Shown piece after piece: positions 8,041 through 15,838 of a DNA stretch of 50,569 nucleotides. The notes under the pieces are model-generated. The model ran no database searches. It was not told the origin of the DNA and saw only the letters and a list, made by a program, of their open reading frames with translations. Source of the DNA: JBAZOB01 sp041648895 (GTDB taxonomy: Bacteria; Patescibacteriota; JAHJAL01); NCBI GenBank assembly GCA_041648895.1, contig JBAZOB010000007.1, positions 1 to 50,569 of the forward strand. The letters are read 5' to 3'. Position 1 is the first letter of the stretch; every line of letters begins with the position of its first letter. Both the position numbers and the translations under genes were made by a program.

Positions 8041-8391
8041 TTAAACAAATTCTAATAAAGTTAGGGGGGCGTTGTCACCGGCGCGACGGCGCGTCTTGGT
8101 TAGACGAGTATACCCACCCTGGCGGTCTTTAAATTTCGGGCCATAAACTTCCATTAATTTTTTAGTGGCGATTTCATTGCCAATTTTTTGCAAAATCAAA
8201 CGGCGGTTGTGCAGGTCGCCTTTTTTGGCATAGGTAACTAAGCGGTCAACGAATGATCTTAATACTTTGGCTTTAGTTTCGGTGGTCTCAATTTTTTCAT
8301 AAAAAATTAAGGAGTTGGCTAATGATTTAATCATTTGTTCTCTTTTATCTTTGAGCCGCCCGAATTTTTTAATTTTGTTACGTTTTTTCAT
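8041..8391 (-). CDS. rplQ: Large subunit ribosomal protein bL17 (L17)
   Basis: A 116-residue bL17 of the polypeptide exit-side 50S surface. It has the family's basic N terminus (KFGRLKDKREQMIKSLANSLI), the ETTETKAKVLRSFVDRLVT helix and the ending RRAGDNAPLTLLEFV. It follows rpoA by 8 bp, the near-universal rpoA-rplQ arrangement, so translational coupling is likely. Start is the ATG at 8391. Confidence 0.97.
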   Translation of the reverse strand: MKKRNKIKKFGRLKDKREQMIKSLANSLIFYEKIETTETKAKVLRSFVDRLVTYAKKGDLHNRRLILQKIGNEIATKKLMEVYGPKFKDRQGGYTRLTKTRRRAGDNAPLTLLEFV

Positions 8392-8399
8392 GGCAATGA

Positions 8400-9329
8400 T
8401 TACTTTAATTCTGATTCTAATTTGGCAATGGCTTCTTTGATTTCATTGACGGCGCGAGCGCCTAAGCCGGGCAAACTGGGTAAATCTTCATAATGTTTGA
8501 AAACATCACCAATAGATTTAATATCATTTTTGAGGAGGGCGTTGAGGGTGCGGGTAGATAAGTTAATTTCTTCGACTTTGATGTCCTCAATACTTTCCCC
8601 TGCGGCTTCACTATTGTGTTGGATTGATTTCTCAGCTGACTGGGCGATGCCTTCATGGGTAAACATGGCGAAATGATTGACCAGAATTCGGCCGGCATAA
8701 TCCAGAGTTTCTTTAGCATCAATTGATCCATCAGTAATTATTTCCAGGGTTAATTTGTCTAGGTTGGTTTGACCGCCGACGCGAGTGTTTTCAACGTTGA
8801 AATTGACTTGTTTGACTGGATTAAAAAGGGCATCGATATTGATAGTGCCAATTGGCTTTTTTTCATGTTCCCGTTGTTCAACTGGTAAATAACCCCGGCC
8901 TTTTTCTACCGTCACTTCCATTTCTAATTTGCCTTTTTTATTATCAATAGTAGCAATGGGTTGATCGGGAGTGATAATGTCAACTTCAGCATTGGCCGAA
9001 AAAGCGCTGGCGGTAACCAGACCTTCTTTTTTGGTCACTAATTTGAGAGTTTGCGGTTCATCGGTATGCATTTTGAAGCGTATTTTCTTAAGGTTGAGAA
9101 TAATCTGAACAAGGTCTTCTTTGATATGGGGAAGGGTGGAGAATTCATGAGTTACACCCTCTATTTTGGCAGCGGTAATGGCGGCTCCTTCCAAGCTAGA
9201 TAATAAAGTACGACGGAGAGAATTGCCTATTGTAACTCCATAACCAGGTTGTAGTGGCTCAACTACGAAAATTGCATGATTTTTTTCGTCATGGGTACAT
9301 TTTATTTCGGGTAAGGCAATTTGTTCCAA
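8400..9329 (-). CDS. rpoA: DNA-directed RNA polymerase subunit alpha
   Basis: A 309-residue alpha subunit that nucleates polymerase assembly. The N-terminal dimerisation domain contains GYGVTIGNSLRRTLLSSL and the HEFSTLPHIKEDLVQIILNLK block. The helix-hairpin-helix C-terminal domain starts near residue 252 and retains LPGLGARAVNEIKEAI, so DNA and activator contacts are possible. The start is a TTG at 9329: a clean GGAGG lies six bases upstream and the next methionine is far inside the conserved domain. It lies between rpsD and rplQ, as in many bacteria. Confidence 0.97.
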   Translation of the reverse strand: MEQIALPEIKCTHDEKNHAIFVVEPLQPGYGVTIGNSLRRTLLSSLEGAAITAAKIEGVTHEFSTLPHIKEDLVQIILNLKKIRFKMHTDEPQTLKLVTKKEGLVTASAFSANAEVDIITPDQPIATIDNKKGKLEMEVTVEKGRGYLPVEQREHEKKPIGTINIDALFNPVKQVNFNVENTRVGGQTNLDKLTLEIITDGSIDAKETLDYAGRILVNHFAMFTHEGIAQSAEKSIQHNSEAAGESIEDIKVEEINLSTRTLNALLKNDIKSIGDVFKHYEDLPSLPGLGARAVNEIKEAIAKLESELK

Positions 9330-9347
9330 AGTAAGCCTCCAAATAAT

Positions 9348-9971
9348 TTAGCGAGAATAAAATTCAATAATTAATTGTTCATTAATATTGGCTTCAATGT
9401 CGTCTTTCGAAGGTAGGGCGACTATTTCACCGGACATTTCGGTTGGATTGGCTTTAAGCCAGACCGGTGCTTTGTAATCATGCAGATTAACTTCATTTTG
9501 GAAATACTTGTTGTCTCTGGCTTTAGATTTAACAGTAATTTTGTCACCAATTTTTAATGGATAGGAAGCAATGTTAATAGTTTGACCATTAACTTGAACT
9601 TGGGAATGAGAAACTAATTGACGGGCCAATTTACGAGATGGTGCCCAACCGAGACGGTAGACAATGTTGTCCAATCTAGTTTCAAGAAACTGTAAAAGCA
9701 CCAAACCAGTTACGCCCTTTTTCTTGGCGGCATCGGAATAGTATCCATAAAACTGCTTTTCGCGAATACCATAAATTCTTTTGGCTTTTTGCTTTTCGCG
9801 CAATTGAATTCCATATGAAGTGAGCTTGCTACGTCGAGAGGCGCCACCTTGTCCGGGGATATAATTTTTTCTGATGATGGCGCATTTCTGTGAATGACAA
9901 CGTGTACCTTTGAGAAAAAGTTTTTCACCTTCACGCCGACATTGTTTACAAGATGGTTGTTTGAGGGACAT
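9348..9971 (-). CDS. rpsD: Small subunit ribosomal protein uS4 (S4), zinc-binding form
   Basis: A 207-residue uS4, a primary 16S-binding protein and 30S assembly nucleator. Four cysteines near the N terminus, C8, C11, C25 and C30 (C-x2-C...C-x4-C), indicate the zinc-carrying C+ form. The S4 RNA-binding domain lies at about 92-150 (RLDNIVYRLGWAPSRKLARQ). It sits between rpsK and rpoA. The 96-bp gap before it in transcription order is filled with heptamer repeats. Start is the ATG at 9971. Confidence 0.97.
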   Translation of the reverse strand: MSLKQPSCKQCRREGEKLFLKGTRCHSQKCAIIRKNYIPGQGGASRRSKLTSYGIQLREKQKAKRIYGIREKQFYGYYSDAAKKKGVTGLVLLQFLETRLDNIVYRLGWAPSRKLARQLVSHSQVQVNGQTINIASYPLKIGDKITVKSKARDNKYFQNEVNLHDYKAPVWLKANPTEMSGEIVALPSKDDIEANINEQLIIEFYSR

Positions 9972-9979
9972 AAAAAAAT

Positions 9980-10066
9980 AATTACGAATTACGAATTACG
10001 AATTACGAATTATTTATCTAATGATCTTAATTTGTCGAAATAATTGGTAATTGGTAATTGGTAATT
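9980..10066. repeat. AT-rich heptamer tandem repeats
   Basis: Two short arrays fill the rpsD-rpsK gap: about four copies of AATTACG (9980-10012) and about three to four copies of AATTGGT (10042-10066). The same AATTACG array forms the ends of the inverted repeat at 23599-23800. No coding potential is seen. Confidence 0.8.
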
Positions 10067-10067
10067 T

Positions 10068-10478
10068 TTATACTCGGCGGGGTTTTCGAGGACGGCAACC
10101 ATTATGAGGTAGGGGGGTGATATCTTTGATGGAAAGAATATCGATTCCTTCCGAGTGTATGGCTCGAATACAGGATTCGCGGCCACTACCGATTCCCTGG
10201 ACATAGACATCAACTTCTTTGAGCCCATATTGTTTGGCTTTTTGAGCGGCTTGTTTGGCCGCAATAGTAGCAGCAAATGGAGTGCCTTTTTTGGTGCCTT
10301 TAAAACCAGCTTGCCCGGCTGAACCCCAGGCTAAGGTGTTACCTTTGCTATCGGTTATAGTAATAATGGTATTGTTGAAAGTTGATTGAACATGGGCCAT
10401 GCCAGAGGTGACGGAAGCATGACGTTTCTTTTTTTTCTTGCTGGTGGATTTATTGTCAGCTATTGGTTGATCAGCCAT
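10068..10478 (-). CDS. rpsK: Small subunit ribosomal protein uS11 (S11)
   Basis: A 136-residue uS11 of the 30S platform. It has AHVQSTFNNTIITITD, the GTKKGTPFAATIAAKQAAQ segment, GSGRESCIRAI and the basic ending HNGCRPRKPRRV. A Ser/Lys-rich N-terminal extension of about 20 residues precedes the fold. It lies 36 bp after rpsM in the usual alpha-operon order. Start is the ATG at 10478. Confidence 0.97.
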   Translation of the reverse strand: MADQPIADNKSTSKKKKKRHASVTSGMAHVQSTFNNTIITITDSKGNTLAWGSAGQAGFKGTKKGTPFAATIAAKQAAQKAKQYGLKEVDVYVQGIGSGRESCIRAIHSEGIDILSIKDITPLPHNGCRPRKPRRV

Positions 10479-10514
10479 GGGTAAATAATTAGGAAAAATT
10501 AAAAATAAAATTAA

Positions 10515-10898
10515 TTATGTTTTGGTGGGGGCTTTTTTGTTGGAAGCAATGGCAATACGACGACCGCGTTTGGTGCGAGCATTGGTGCGGGTCCTTTGTC
10601 CTCGTAACGGCAGTTTTTTGATATGTCTGTCGCCGCGATAGGAGCCAATCTCTTTGAGGCGTTTGATGTTGATGGAAATGCTCTGACGAAGGGAGCCTTC
10701 AACCATATAGCCTTGGTCAATTATCTCGCGGATTTTATCTAATTGATCGTTGGTTAAATTTTTGACTCGAATGGTCGGATCAATATTGGCGGTTTTAAGA
10801 ATTTTGGCGCTCTGAGTGGGACCAATACCATAAATGTAGGTGAGGGCAACCTTCACTCTTTTTTCAGTTGGGATTTGTATGCCAGATATGCGAGCCAT
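10515..10898 (-). CDS. rpsM: Small subunit ribosomal protein uS13 (S13)
   Basis: A 127-residue uS13 of the 30S head that contacts the P-site tRNA and the bridge to the 50S. Seen are ARISGIQIPTEKRVKVALTY at the N terminus, YGIGPTQSAKIL (the helix-two-turn-helix entry) and RGQRTRTNARTKRGRR near the C terminus. It is 37 bp after rpmJ. Start is the ATG at 10898; length is normal. Confidence 0.97.
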   Translation of the reverse strand: MARISGIQIPTEKRVKVALTYIYGIGPTQSAKILKTANIDPTIRVKNLTNDQLDKIREIIDQGYMVEGSLRQSISINIKRLKEIGSYRGDRHIKKLPLRGQRTRTNARTKRGRRIAIASNKKAPTKT

Positions 10899-10935
10899 GT
10901 GGCAATAGATTAATAATTAATAATGAATAATTAGG

Positions 10936-11067
10936 CTAACCTTGTCTTTGCTTATGACGGGGGTTTTGACAAATCACCCGGACAAGTTTTTTTTTGCCCG
11001 GCTTGGAACGACGAACAATAATGCGGCATTTGTCACAGCGAGTTTTAACCGAAGCTTGTACTTTCAT
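10936..11067 (-). CDS. rpmJ: Large subunit ribosomal protein bL36 (L36), with internal insertion
   Basis: A 43-residue bL36 starting MKVQASVKTRCDKCRIIV and ending QNPRHKQRQG. The zinc ligands are C11, C14, C33 and H38, so the CCCH knuckle of the C+ type is intact. Typical bL36 has 37-38 residues; here about six extra residues (around SKPGKK, 21-26) lie between the two ligand pairs. It is in its canonical place between infA and rpsM, with a hairpin in the gap upstream. Start is the ATG at 11067. Confidence 0.95.
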   Translation of the reverse strand: MKVQASVKTRCDKCRIIVRRSKPGKKKLVRVICQNPRHKQRQG

Positions 11068-11085
11068 GTTTATTAAGTCAAAAGT

Positions 11086-11141
11086 AAAAAGTCAAAGGTC
11101 AAAAGGATAAGCGGAAGAGATTTTGACGCTTGACTTTTTTT
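11086..11141 (-). terminator. Hairpin terminator/attenuator between infA and rpmJ
   Basis: The arms AAAAAGTCAAAGGTCAAAA (11086-11104) and the near-complementary sequence at 11121-11141 form a stem of about 17 bp with two mismatches and a 16-nt loop. The run of T on the minus strand side follows. It begins right after the infA stop and probably reduces transcription into the rpmJ-rpsM-rpsK-rpsD-rpoA segment. Confidence 0.6.
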
Positions 11142-11143
11142 GA

Positions 11144-11398
11144 TTATTTATATCGATAAGTTATCCGACCCTTCGACAAATCATAGGGTGTCATTTCGAC
11201 TTTAACTTTGTCGCCAGGCATAATGCGAATAAAATTCATTCTCATTCTACCAGAAATGATGGCAATAATGGAATGGTCATTTTCAAGTAATACTTTGAAC
11301 ATCCCATTTGACAGGGCTTCTTCAACTACACCTTCCAATTCTATCACTTCTTTACTTTTCTTGGCAACATCTTTGTTTTGTTCGTGCTTTTTCGACAT
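11144..11398 (-). CDS. infA: Translation initiation factor IF-1
   Basis: An 84-residue OB-fold factor that occupies the 30S A site during initiation. The core runs from IELEGVVEEAL through SGRMRMNFIRIMPGDKVKV to PYDLSKGRITYRYK, a close fit to the 72-residue bacterial protein. The extra length is a lysine-rich N-terminal tail of about 11 residues. I choose the ATG at 11398; a further upstream start would add a hydrophobic leader that makes no sense for IF-1. It sits in the usual map-infA-rpmJ order. Confidence 0.95.
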   Translation of the reverse strand: MSKKHEQNKDVAKKSKEVIELEGVVEEALSNGMFKVLLENDHSIIAIISGRMRMNFIRIMPGDKVKVEMTPYDLSKGRITYRYK

Positions 11399-11464
11399 AG
11401 CAATAATGATTTTAGCATGTTTGGATATGGTATGCAAACATAGGGAGAAATTATAAATGACAAA

Positions 11465-12247
11465 TTAGGAAGTAGAAATTAATGGTTGGGTAAGTATTTC
11501 ACAGCCATCGGGAGTGACAATGACGGTGTGCTCGGATTGGGCGGCAAGTGAATTATCATCGGTAATAATTGTCCAGTGATCGGGAAGTACTTTGATATGA
11601 TTAGTCGTCTGGGCAAAAATTGGTTCCAGGGCGAGAGTCATGCCCGCTTCAAGAACCGCACCTTGGCCGGCTTGACCAAAGTTGGGAATAGTGGGGGCAT
11701 CATGGACAGTTTGGCCAACACCGTGGCCGGCGCAGTCATAGATCACTTTTAAATCATATTGGTCGGCGATAGCTTCAATAACGTGACCAATATCGCCAAT
11801 GGTGGTACCGGGCTTGATAATATCGATAGCGGCATCAAGGGCTTGGCGGGTAGCTTCAATCAAATGGTATTTGGCCTGGTTTTTTGTTTGGCCAACCACA
11901 AAGCTGATCGCCATATCGACACACCAGCCCCGATATTTTAGACCCAGATCGAGAGTAACTAGATCACCGGCGGCAATGATTTTATTTTCATATGGTATAC
12001 CGTGAACAACTTCTTGGTTTAAACAGACAATTAAACTATTGGGGAAACCTTGAAAACCAAAGAAAGATGGGGTGGCTTGATTTTCTTTTATTAAACTTAG
12101 AGCCTGACGATCAAGATCAAGAGCATTGACACCAGGATGGCATTTTTTCTTAATTTGATAAAGAATATCATGCAAAATGGCTCCCCCTTGGCGCATGGAA
12201 ATATATTTATTTTGCAGAGGCGAGTTGTCAGGAAAAAGATGATGCAT
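11465..12247 (-). CDS. map: Methionine aminopeptidase, type I
   Basis: A 260-residue dinuclear-metal peptidase that removes the initiator methionine from nascent proteins. The five metal ligands of the pita-bread fold are visible: D100, D111, H175 (AGHGVGQ), E208 (LALEPIF) and E239 (SEHTV). H82 is the substrate-side histidine. There is no N-terminal zinc-finger extension, so it is the short bacterial form. It starts 7 bp after the adenylate kinase stop and is probably translationally coupled to it. Confidence 0.97.
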   Translation of the reverse strand: MHHLFPDNSPLQNKYISMRQGGAILHDILYQIKKKCHPGVNALDLDRQALSLIKENQATPSFFGFQGFPNSLIVCLNQEVVHGIPYENKIIAAGDLVTLDLGLKYRGWCVDMAISFVVGQTKNQAKYHLIEATRQALDAAIDIIKPGTTIGDIGHVIEAIADQYDLKVIYDCAGHGVGQTVHDAPTIPNFGQAGQGAVLEAGMTLALEPIFAQTTNHIKVLPDHWTIITDDNSLAAQSEHTVIVTPDGCEILTQPLISTS

Positions 12248-12254
12248 GGATGAT

Positions 12255-12857
12255 TTAACTCAATATTGTCGCCACAATGTGGTTGGCTTCGTCGCAGGCC
12301 TGCTCGAGTTGTCCTTGCTTGTTTAAGATTGGATAAGTGTAATTGCCGGTGTAAAAAGAATAATTGGCGGCCAGGGCCCGGTTGTAGTTTTGATGAAATT
12401 CAATCCAATTTTCCAGTTTTTGGCCACGACGACGTTCAGTTTTATCAGATAGACGTCTTTTTTTTATTTCATCCACGGGAGATTCAATAATAAAGACAAT
12501 CGATGGTTTTAGAATGTCGACGATTTCTTGTGGAAATCCCGGCTTAAACCCTGTCGGAGTGTCAATGGAAAGATGGGAAGTGATAATTTTATTGCCATTA
12601 ACTTTGGCAATATCTTGGGCAGTGGTTTTTTGTAATTTTAGATAATCAGAGTAATTGAGCTGGGTACGAATATCATCAACATGTTTGATATGGAGATGTT
12701 TTTTTTGAATATTGGTAAAAAGAACACTGCCAAAATTAACCACGGGGATATTGAATTGGGTAGCCAAGGATTCAGCAATGGTGGTTTTACCAACTCCCGG
12801 CACACCGGTTAAAAGGATGGTATGTTGTTTGTGTTTATTTATGGTACTTTTTTTCAT
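12255..12857 (-). CDS. adkA: Archaeal-type adenylate kinase (AdkA-like)
   Basis: A 200-residue P-loop kinase in the secY-adk-map position, where bacteria normally carry the unrelated-length bacterial Adk. The sequence does not look like bacterial Adk: GVPGVGKTT (18-26), NFGSVLF (41-47), SHLSIDTPTGF (94-104), LKPSIVFIIESPVDE (116-130) and the RRLSDKTERRR lid (134-144) match my recollection of archaeal AdkA (2 ADP to ATP plus AMP) nearly motif for motif. The bacterial FGPPGAGKGTQ and the zinc or LID region are absent. Function is strongly suggested but not proven; another nucleotide kinase is the main alternative. A 52-bp perfect inverted repeat separates it from secY. Confidence 0.8.
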   Translation of the reverse strand: MKKSTINKHKQHTILLTGVPGVGKTTIAESLATQFNIPVVNFGSVLFTNIQKKHLHIKHVDDIRTQLNYSDYLKLQKTTAQDIAKVNGNKIITSHLSIDTPTGFKPGFPQEIVDILKPSIVFIIESPVDEIKKRRLSDKTERRRGQKLENWIEFHQNYNRALAANYSFYTGNYTYPILNKQGQLEQACDEANHIVATILS

Positions 12858-12881
12858 TATGGAAGTTAAAGAAATAAAAAA

Positions 12882-13015
12882 AATTTTAAATTTTAAATTT
12901 TAAATTTTAAAATAATTTTAAATGGATAAATTTAAAAACATTGATGATTAGTCTTTCGTTTTAAAATTTATCCATTTAAAATTATTTTAAAATTTAAAAT
13001 TTAAAATTTAAAATT
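12882..13015. repeat. Perfect 52-bp inverted repeat between adk and secY
   Basis: The arms 12882-12933 and 12964-13015 are exact reverse complements with a 30-bp spacer. Each arm consists of about four AAATTTT-type heptads followed by a unique part, AATGGATAAATTT. The right arm ends one base before the secY stop. In the transcript it makes a very long AU-rich hairpin. No coding potential is seen. Confidence 0.92.
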
Positions 13016-13016
13016 C

Positions 13017-14291
13017 TTAGTAGTCTTCGTCGTAACTACGCATCAAAATATTTGATTTAATTTGTTTTATGGTTTCAATCGTAACGCTGACCAGGATAAG
13101 CAATCCGGTACCGGTAACAAGTAGATTAGACAAGCCAAGGATGGTCTGCAACAACAAAGGAGCCACGGCAATAAAGCCGAGAAATAAAGCTCCCACAACG
13201 GTAATGCGGATAACGACATCATTTAAATATTTGGCTGTTTGGGAGCCAGGGCGAACACCAGGAATGAAGCCACCTTGTTTTTGCATATTTTCCGATACTC
13301 GATCGGGATTAAAAACAATTCCAGTGTAAAAGAATGTGAATATAGCCACCATGGCAAAATAAAATATGCCATAGAATAATTCATTCTGGAAAATATTTTG
13401 AATAGCTAAAGCGGCGTTGGCAATCCACTGCGTTTTGGCAGTGCCGAAAAAATTGGCGATAATATTGGGAAAAACCATGATCGAGATAGCAAAGATGATC
13501 GGAATAACGCCCGCCATGGTAACTCGCAGGGGCAGGTAGGTGTCTGAACCTCCATATGTTTTATTGCCTCTGACTTGCCGGGCATAGGTGACGGGAACGT
13601 TGCGCTGTGATTCATTCACAAACACGATCAAGGCCACTTCGATCGCAATCAGGATAATTAAAATAATAAAAGTTAATAATTTGCCGGAGTCAACTTGAGC
13701 CAGGGCCAGATTGCTGCCGATTTGTGAAGGGATGCCGGCGATGATACCAATGGTGATGATCAAAGATATGCCATTGCCAATACCTTTTTCGGTAATTAAC
13801 TCACCCAACCACATCATCAAAACACAGCCGGCGGTGGCGGTGATCAAGGCAATCCACAAAGTTAAACCGGTCAAACCAGTTATTCGGCCGGTTTGGGTAA
13901 GAAGAGCGATGGTGCCATATGATTGCAAGAAAGCTAATGGCACAGTTAAATAACGAGTATACTGATTAATTTTATCCCGACCTTGTTGACCTTCTTTGGA
14001 AAGATTCTCTAGACTGGGAACGATCATAGTCAATAATTGCATAATGATCGAGGCATTGATGTATGGACCAACTCCCATCAAAATAATGGAGAAGTTTTCA
14101 ATTGTTCCGCCGGAGAATACATTTAAGAGGCCAAATAATTGATTTTGACCAAAGTATTCTTGTAAATTAGCCAGCGTGGCCCCAGGTATGGGTATATGAG
14201 CCAGTAAACGGGTTAAGGTTAACAATAATACGGTAATAATGATTTTTTGGCGTAAGTCTGAAGAAGAAAAGATTTTTTTGAAAATGTTCAT
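13017..14291 (-). CDS. secY: Preprotein translocase subunit SecY
   Basis: A 424-residue, ten-span central channel protein of the Sec translocon in the cytoplasmic membrane. The N-terminal KIIITVLLLTLTRLLAHIPIPG, the plug-side GGTIENFSIILMGVGPYINAS, the GQQGRDKINQYTRYL loop and VTYARQVRGNKTYGG are all characteristic. Length is normal. It overlaps no neighbour: rplO ends 7 bp upstream. The AT-rich 52-bp inverted repeat immediately after its stop may limit read-through into adk-map-infA. Confidence 0.97.
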   Translation of the reverse strand: MNIFKKIFSSSDLRQKIIITVLLLTLTRLLAHIPIPGATLANLQEYFGQNQLFGLLNVFSGGTIENFSIILMGVGPYINASIIMQLLTMIVPSLENLSKEGQQGRDKINQYTRYLTVPLAFLQSYGTIALLTQTGRITGLTGLTLWIALITATAGCVLMMWLGELITEKGIGNGISLIITIGIIAGIPSQIGSNLALAQVDSGKLLTFIILIILIAIEVALIVFVNESQRNVPVTYARQVRGNKTYGGSDTYLPLRVTMAGVIPIIFAISIMVFPNIIANFFGTAKTQWIANAALAIQNIFQNELFYGIFYFAMVAIFTFFYTGIVFNPDRVSENMQKQGGFIPGVRPGSQTAKYLNDVVIRITVVGALFLGFIAVAPLLLQTILGLSNLLVTGTGLLILVSVTIETIKQIKSNILMRSYDEDY

Positions 14292-14298
14292 TTATTGT

Positions 14299-14766
14299 TT
14301 ATGGCTTGATTTTTTCTTTTTTAGTCGCCGCTGGGGTGACGAATTGGCAATTGGCTTCGGCTAGCTTTTTTTTGGCCGCCTCTGAATATTGATTGGTGGC
14401 AATGGTGAGGGCGGTTTTTAATTCTCCCCGAGCGAGTATTTTAAAAGATTTAGCTTGATTGGGGATCATGCTTTTAGCTTTTAGATTGGCTAAATTTACT
14501 TCTTCCGAGATTCCGAATCGGGCTAGATCACCCACATTTATAACGGCGGGTTGATCGACCCAATGTCGTTTGAATCCACCTTTTTTGGGAAGTCGGCGGT
14601 ATAGTTCAATGGAACCGCCTTCAAAAAAAGATTTGAATTTATGGCCGGTTCTGGCTTTTTGACCCTTGCGGCCCCGACCAGATTGATGACCGCGACCAGA
14701 GCCTGGTCCGCGACCAGATCGTTTTGATTTATTAACTAATTTAGTTTTGAGTGAAGGGTGAGACAT
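14299..14766 (-). CDS. rplO: Large subunit ribosomal protein uL15 (L15)
   Basis: A 155-residue uL15. The extended Gly/Arg/Lys N-terminal arm that penetrates the 23S rRNA core is clear (SKRSGRGPGSGRGHQSGRG), as is FEGGSIELYRRLPKKGGFK. The globular domain ends in a Lys-rich tail. It follows rpsE after only 20 bp; the rpmD gene found here in most bacteria is missing. Start is the ATG at 14766. Confidence 0.97.
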   Translation of the reverse strand: MSHPSLKTKLVNKSKRSGRGPGSGRGHQSGRGRKGQKARTGHKFKSFFEGGSIELYRRLPKKGGFKRHWVDQPAVINVGDLARFGISEEVNLANLKAKSMIPNQAKSFKILARGELKTALTIATNQYSEAAKKKLAEANCQFVTPAATKKEKIKP

Positions 14767-14786
14767 AAGAATCTAATAATTGGCGG

Positions 14787-15401
14787 TTATTTTGAATCAG
14801 TTTTTTTCTTAATTGATTTCTTGGTGGTTTTTTTGGCGGTGACTTGGGGTTTAGCGGGTGTGGCTTTTGGCTGAGGGTTGGCTGGAGATGATTTATTTTC
14901 CTCTTTAGAGTGAGGTATTTGTTTACCTCGGGCACGGTATATTTCTTCTTGACTGCGTAAATTTTGTAGGGCAATAAAAGTAGCTTGGGTGCTATTAACT
15001 TTATTACGAGAGCCAAAAGTTTTAGCCACGATATTATTGATACCACTGATTTCTAAAATATCACGAACGGCACCACCGGCGATAATACCCGTGCCAACCG
15101 GGGCGGGTTTGATAAAAATGGTGGTGGCTTGAAATTTACCACTGATCTCATGCGGTATCGTTTCTTTGTGGATAGTAACCGTAACTAAATTATTCTTAGC
15201 GGCGGCGACGGCTTTACTTACAGCATCAGAAACTTCATTCGCTTTAGCAATGCCAAAACCAATCCGGCCGCGTCGGTCACCAACCGCCACAATAGCTCGA
15301 AAGCGCAAACGGCGACCACCTTTTACGACGCGAGTGATCCGATTTATTTTGATGACTTTTTCGGCAAATTCTTTATCTTTGATTGGTCTTCTAGGTCTCA
15401 T
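14787..15401 (-). CDS. rpsE: Small subunit ribosomal protein uS5 (S5), with C-terminal tail
   Basis: A 204-residue uS5 from the mRNA-entry side of the 30S. The dsRBD-like N half (INRITRVVKGGRRLRFRAIV) and the C half (APVGTGIIAGGAVRDILEISG) are intact. From about residue 165 a low-complexity tail rich in Lys, Pro, Ala and Thr extends beyond the usual end; such basic tails probably contact rRNA. It sits between rplR and rplO. Start is the ATG at 15401. Confidence 0.97.
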   Translation of the reverse strand: MRPRRPIKDKEFAEKVIKINRITRVVKGGRRLRFRAIVAVGDRRGRIGFGIAKANEVSDAVSKAVAAAKNNLVTVTIHKETIPHEISGKFQATTIFIKPAPVGTGIIAGGAVRDILEISGINNIVAKTFGSRNKVNSTQATFIALQNLRSQEEIYRARGKQIPHSKEENKSSPANPQPKATPAKPQVTAKKTTKKSIKKKTDSK

Positions 15402-15432
15402 GAATATAGTTTATAAGTTAACGAAAAAATAA

Positions 15433-15795
15433 TTAAAATTCTAGCCCAGCTTGACGAGCGCCTTCAGCTAAAGCTTTGACTCGTCCGTGATACTTAAAAC
15501 CACCACGATCAAAAACCACCTTTTTAATTTTTTGAGCAATAGCTTTTTGACCAATATCTAAACCAACTTCATAGGCCTTGGCGATTTTACCTTGGTATTT
15601 TTTATGAGAAGTTGGTTTGACTTGATGATCAGAGGCGCTGGCGAGAGTATGACCACGATTGTCATCGATTAACTGTGAATATATGTGTTGATTGGAACGA
15701 AAGACACATAAACGAGGTTTGTCTTGACTGGTGAAGATTTTTGATTTGATTCGGGCGCGGCGACGTTGTCTTTGTTGTTTTTTAACGGCTAACAT
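15433..15795 (-). CDS. rplR: Large subunit ribosomal protein uL18 (L18)
   Basis: A 120-residue uL18, which binds 5S rRNA in the central protuberance. The basic N terminus RRRARIKSKI, PRLCVFRSNQHIYSQLIDD, and the ending DRGGFKYHGRVKALAEGARQ are family signatures. It is 43 bp after rplF and 31 bp before rpsE. Start is the ATG at 15795. Confidence 0.97.
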   Translation of the reverse strand: MLAVKKQQRQRRRARIKSKIFTSQDKPRLCVFRSNQHIYSQLIDDNRGHTLASASDHQVKPTSHKKYQGKIAKAYEVGLDIGQKAIAQKIKKVVFDRGGFKYHGRVKALAEGARQAGLEF

Positions 15796-15838
15796 AATTC
15801 TAGACTCTTAATAAGTGGGGAATATTAATAATTAATAA

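Noticed and set aside
9980..10066. CRISPR-like array
   Set aside because: The repeats are 7 bp with no spacers, and there are no cas genes.
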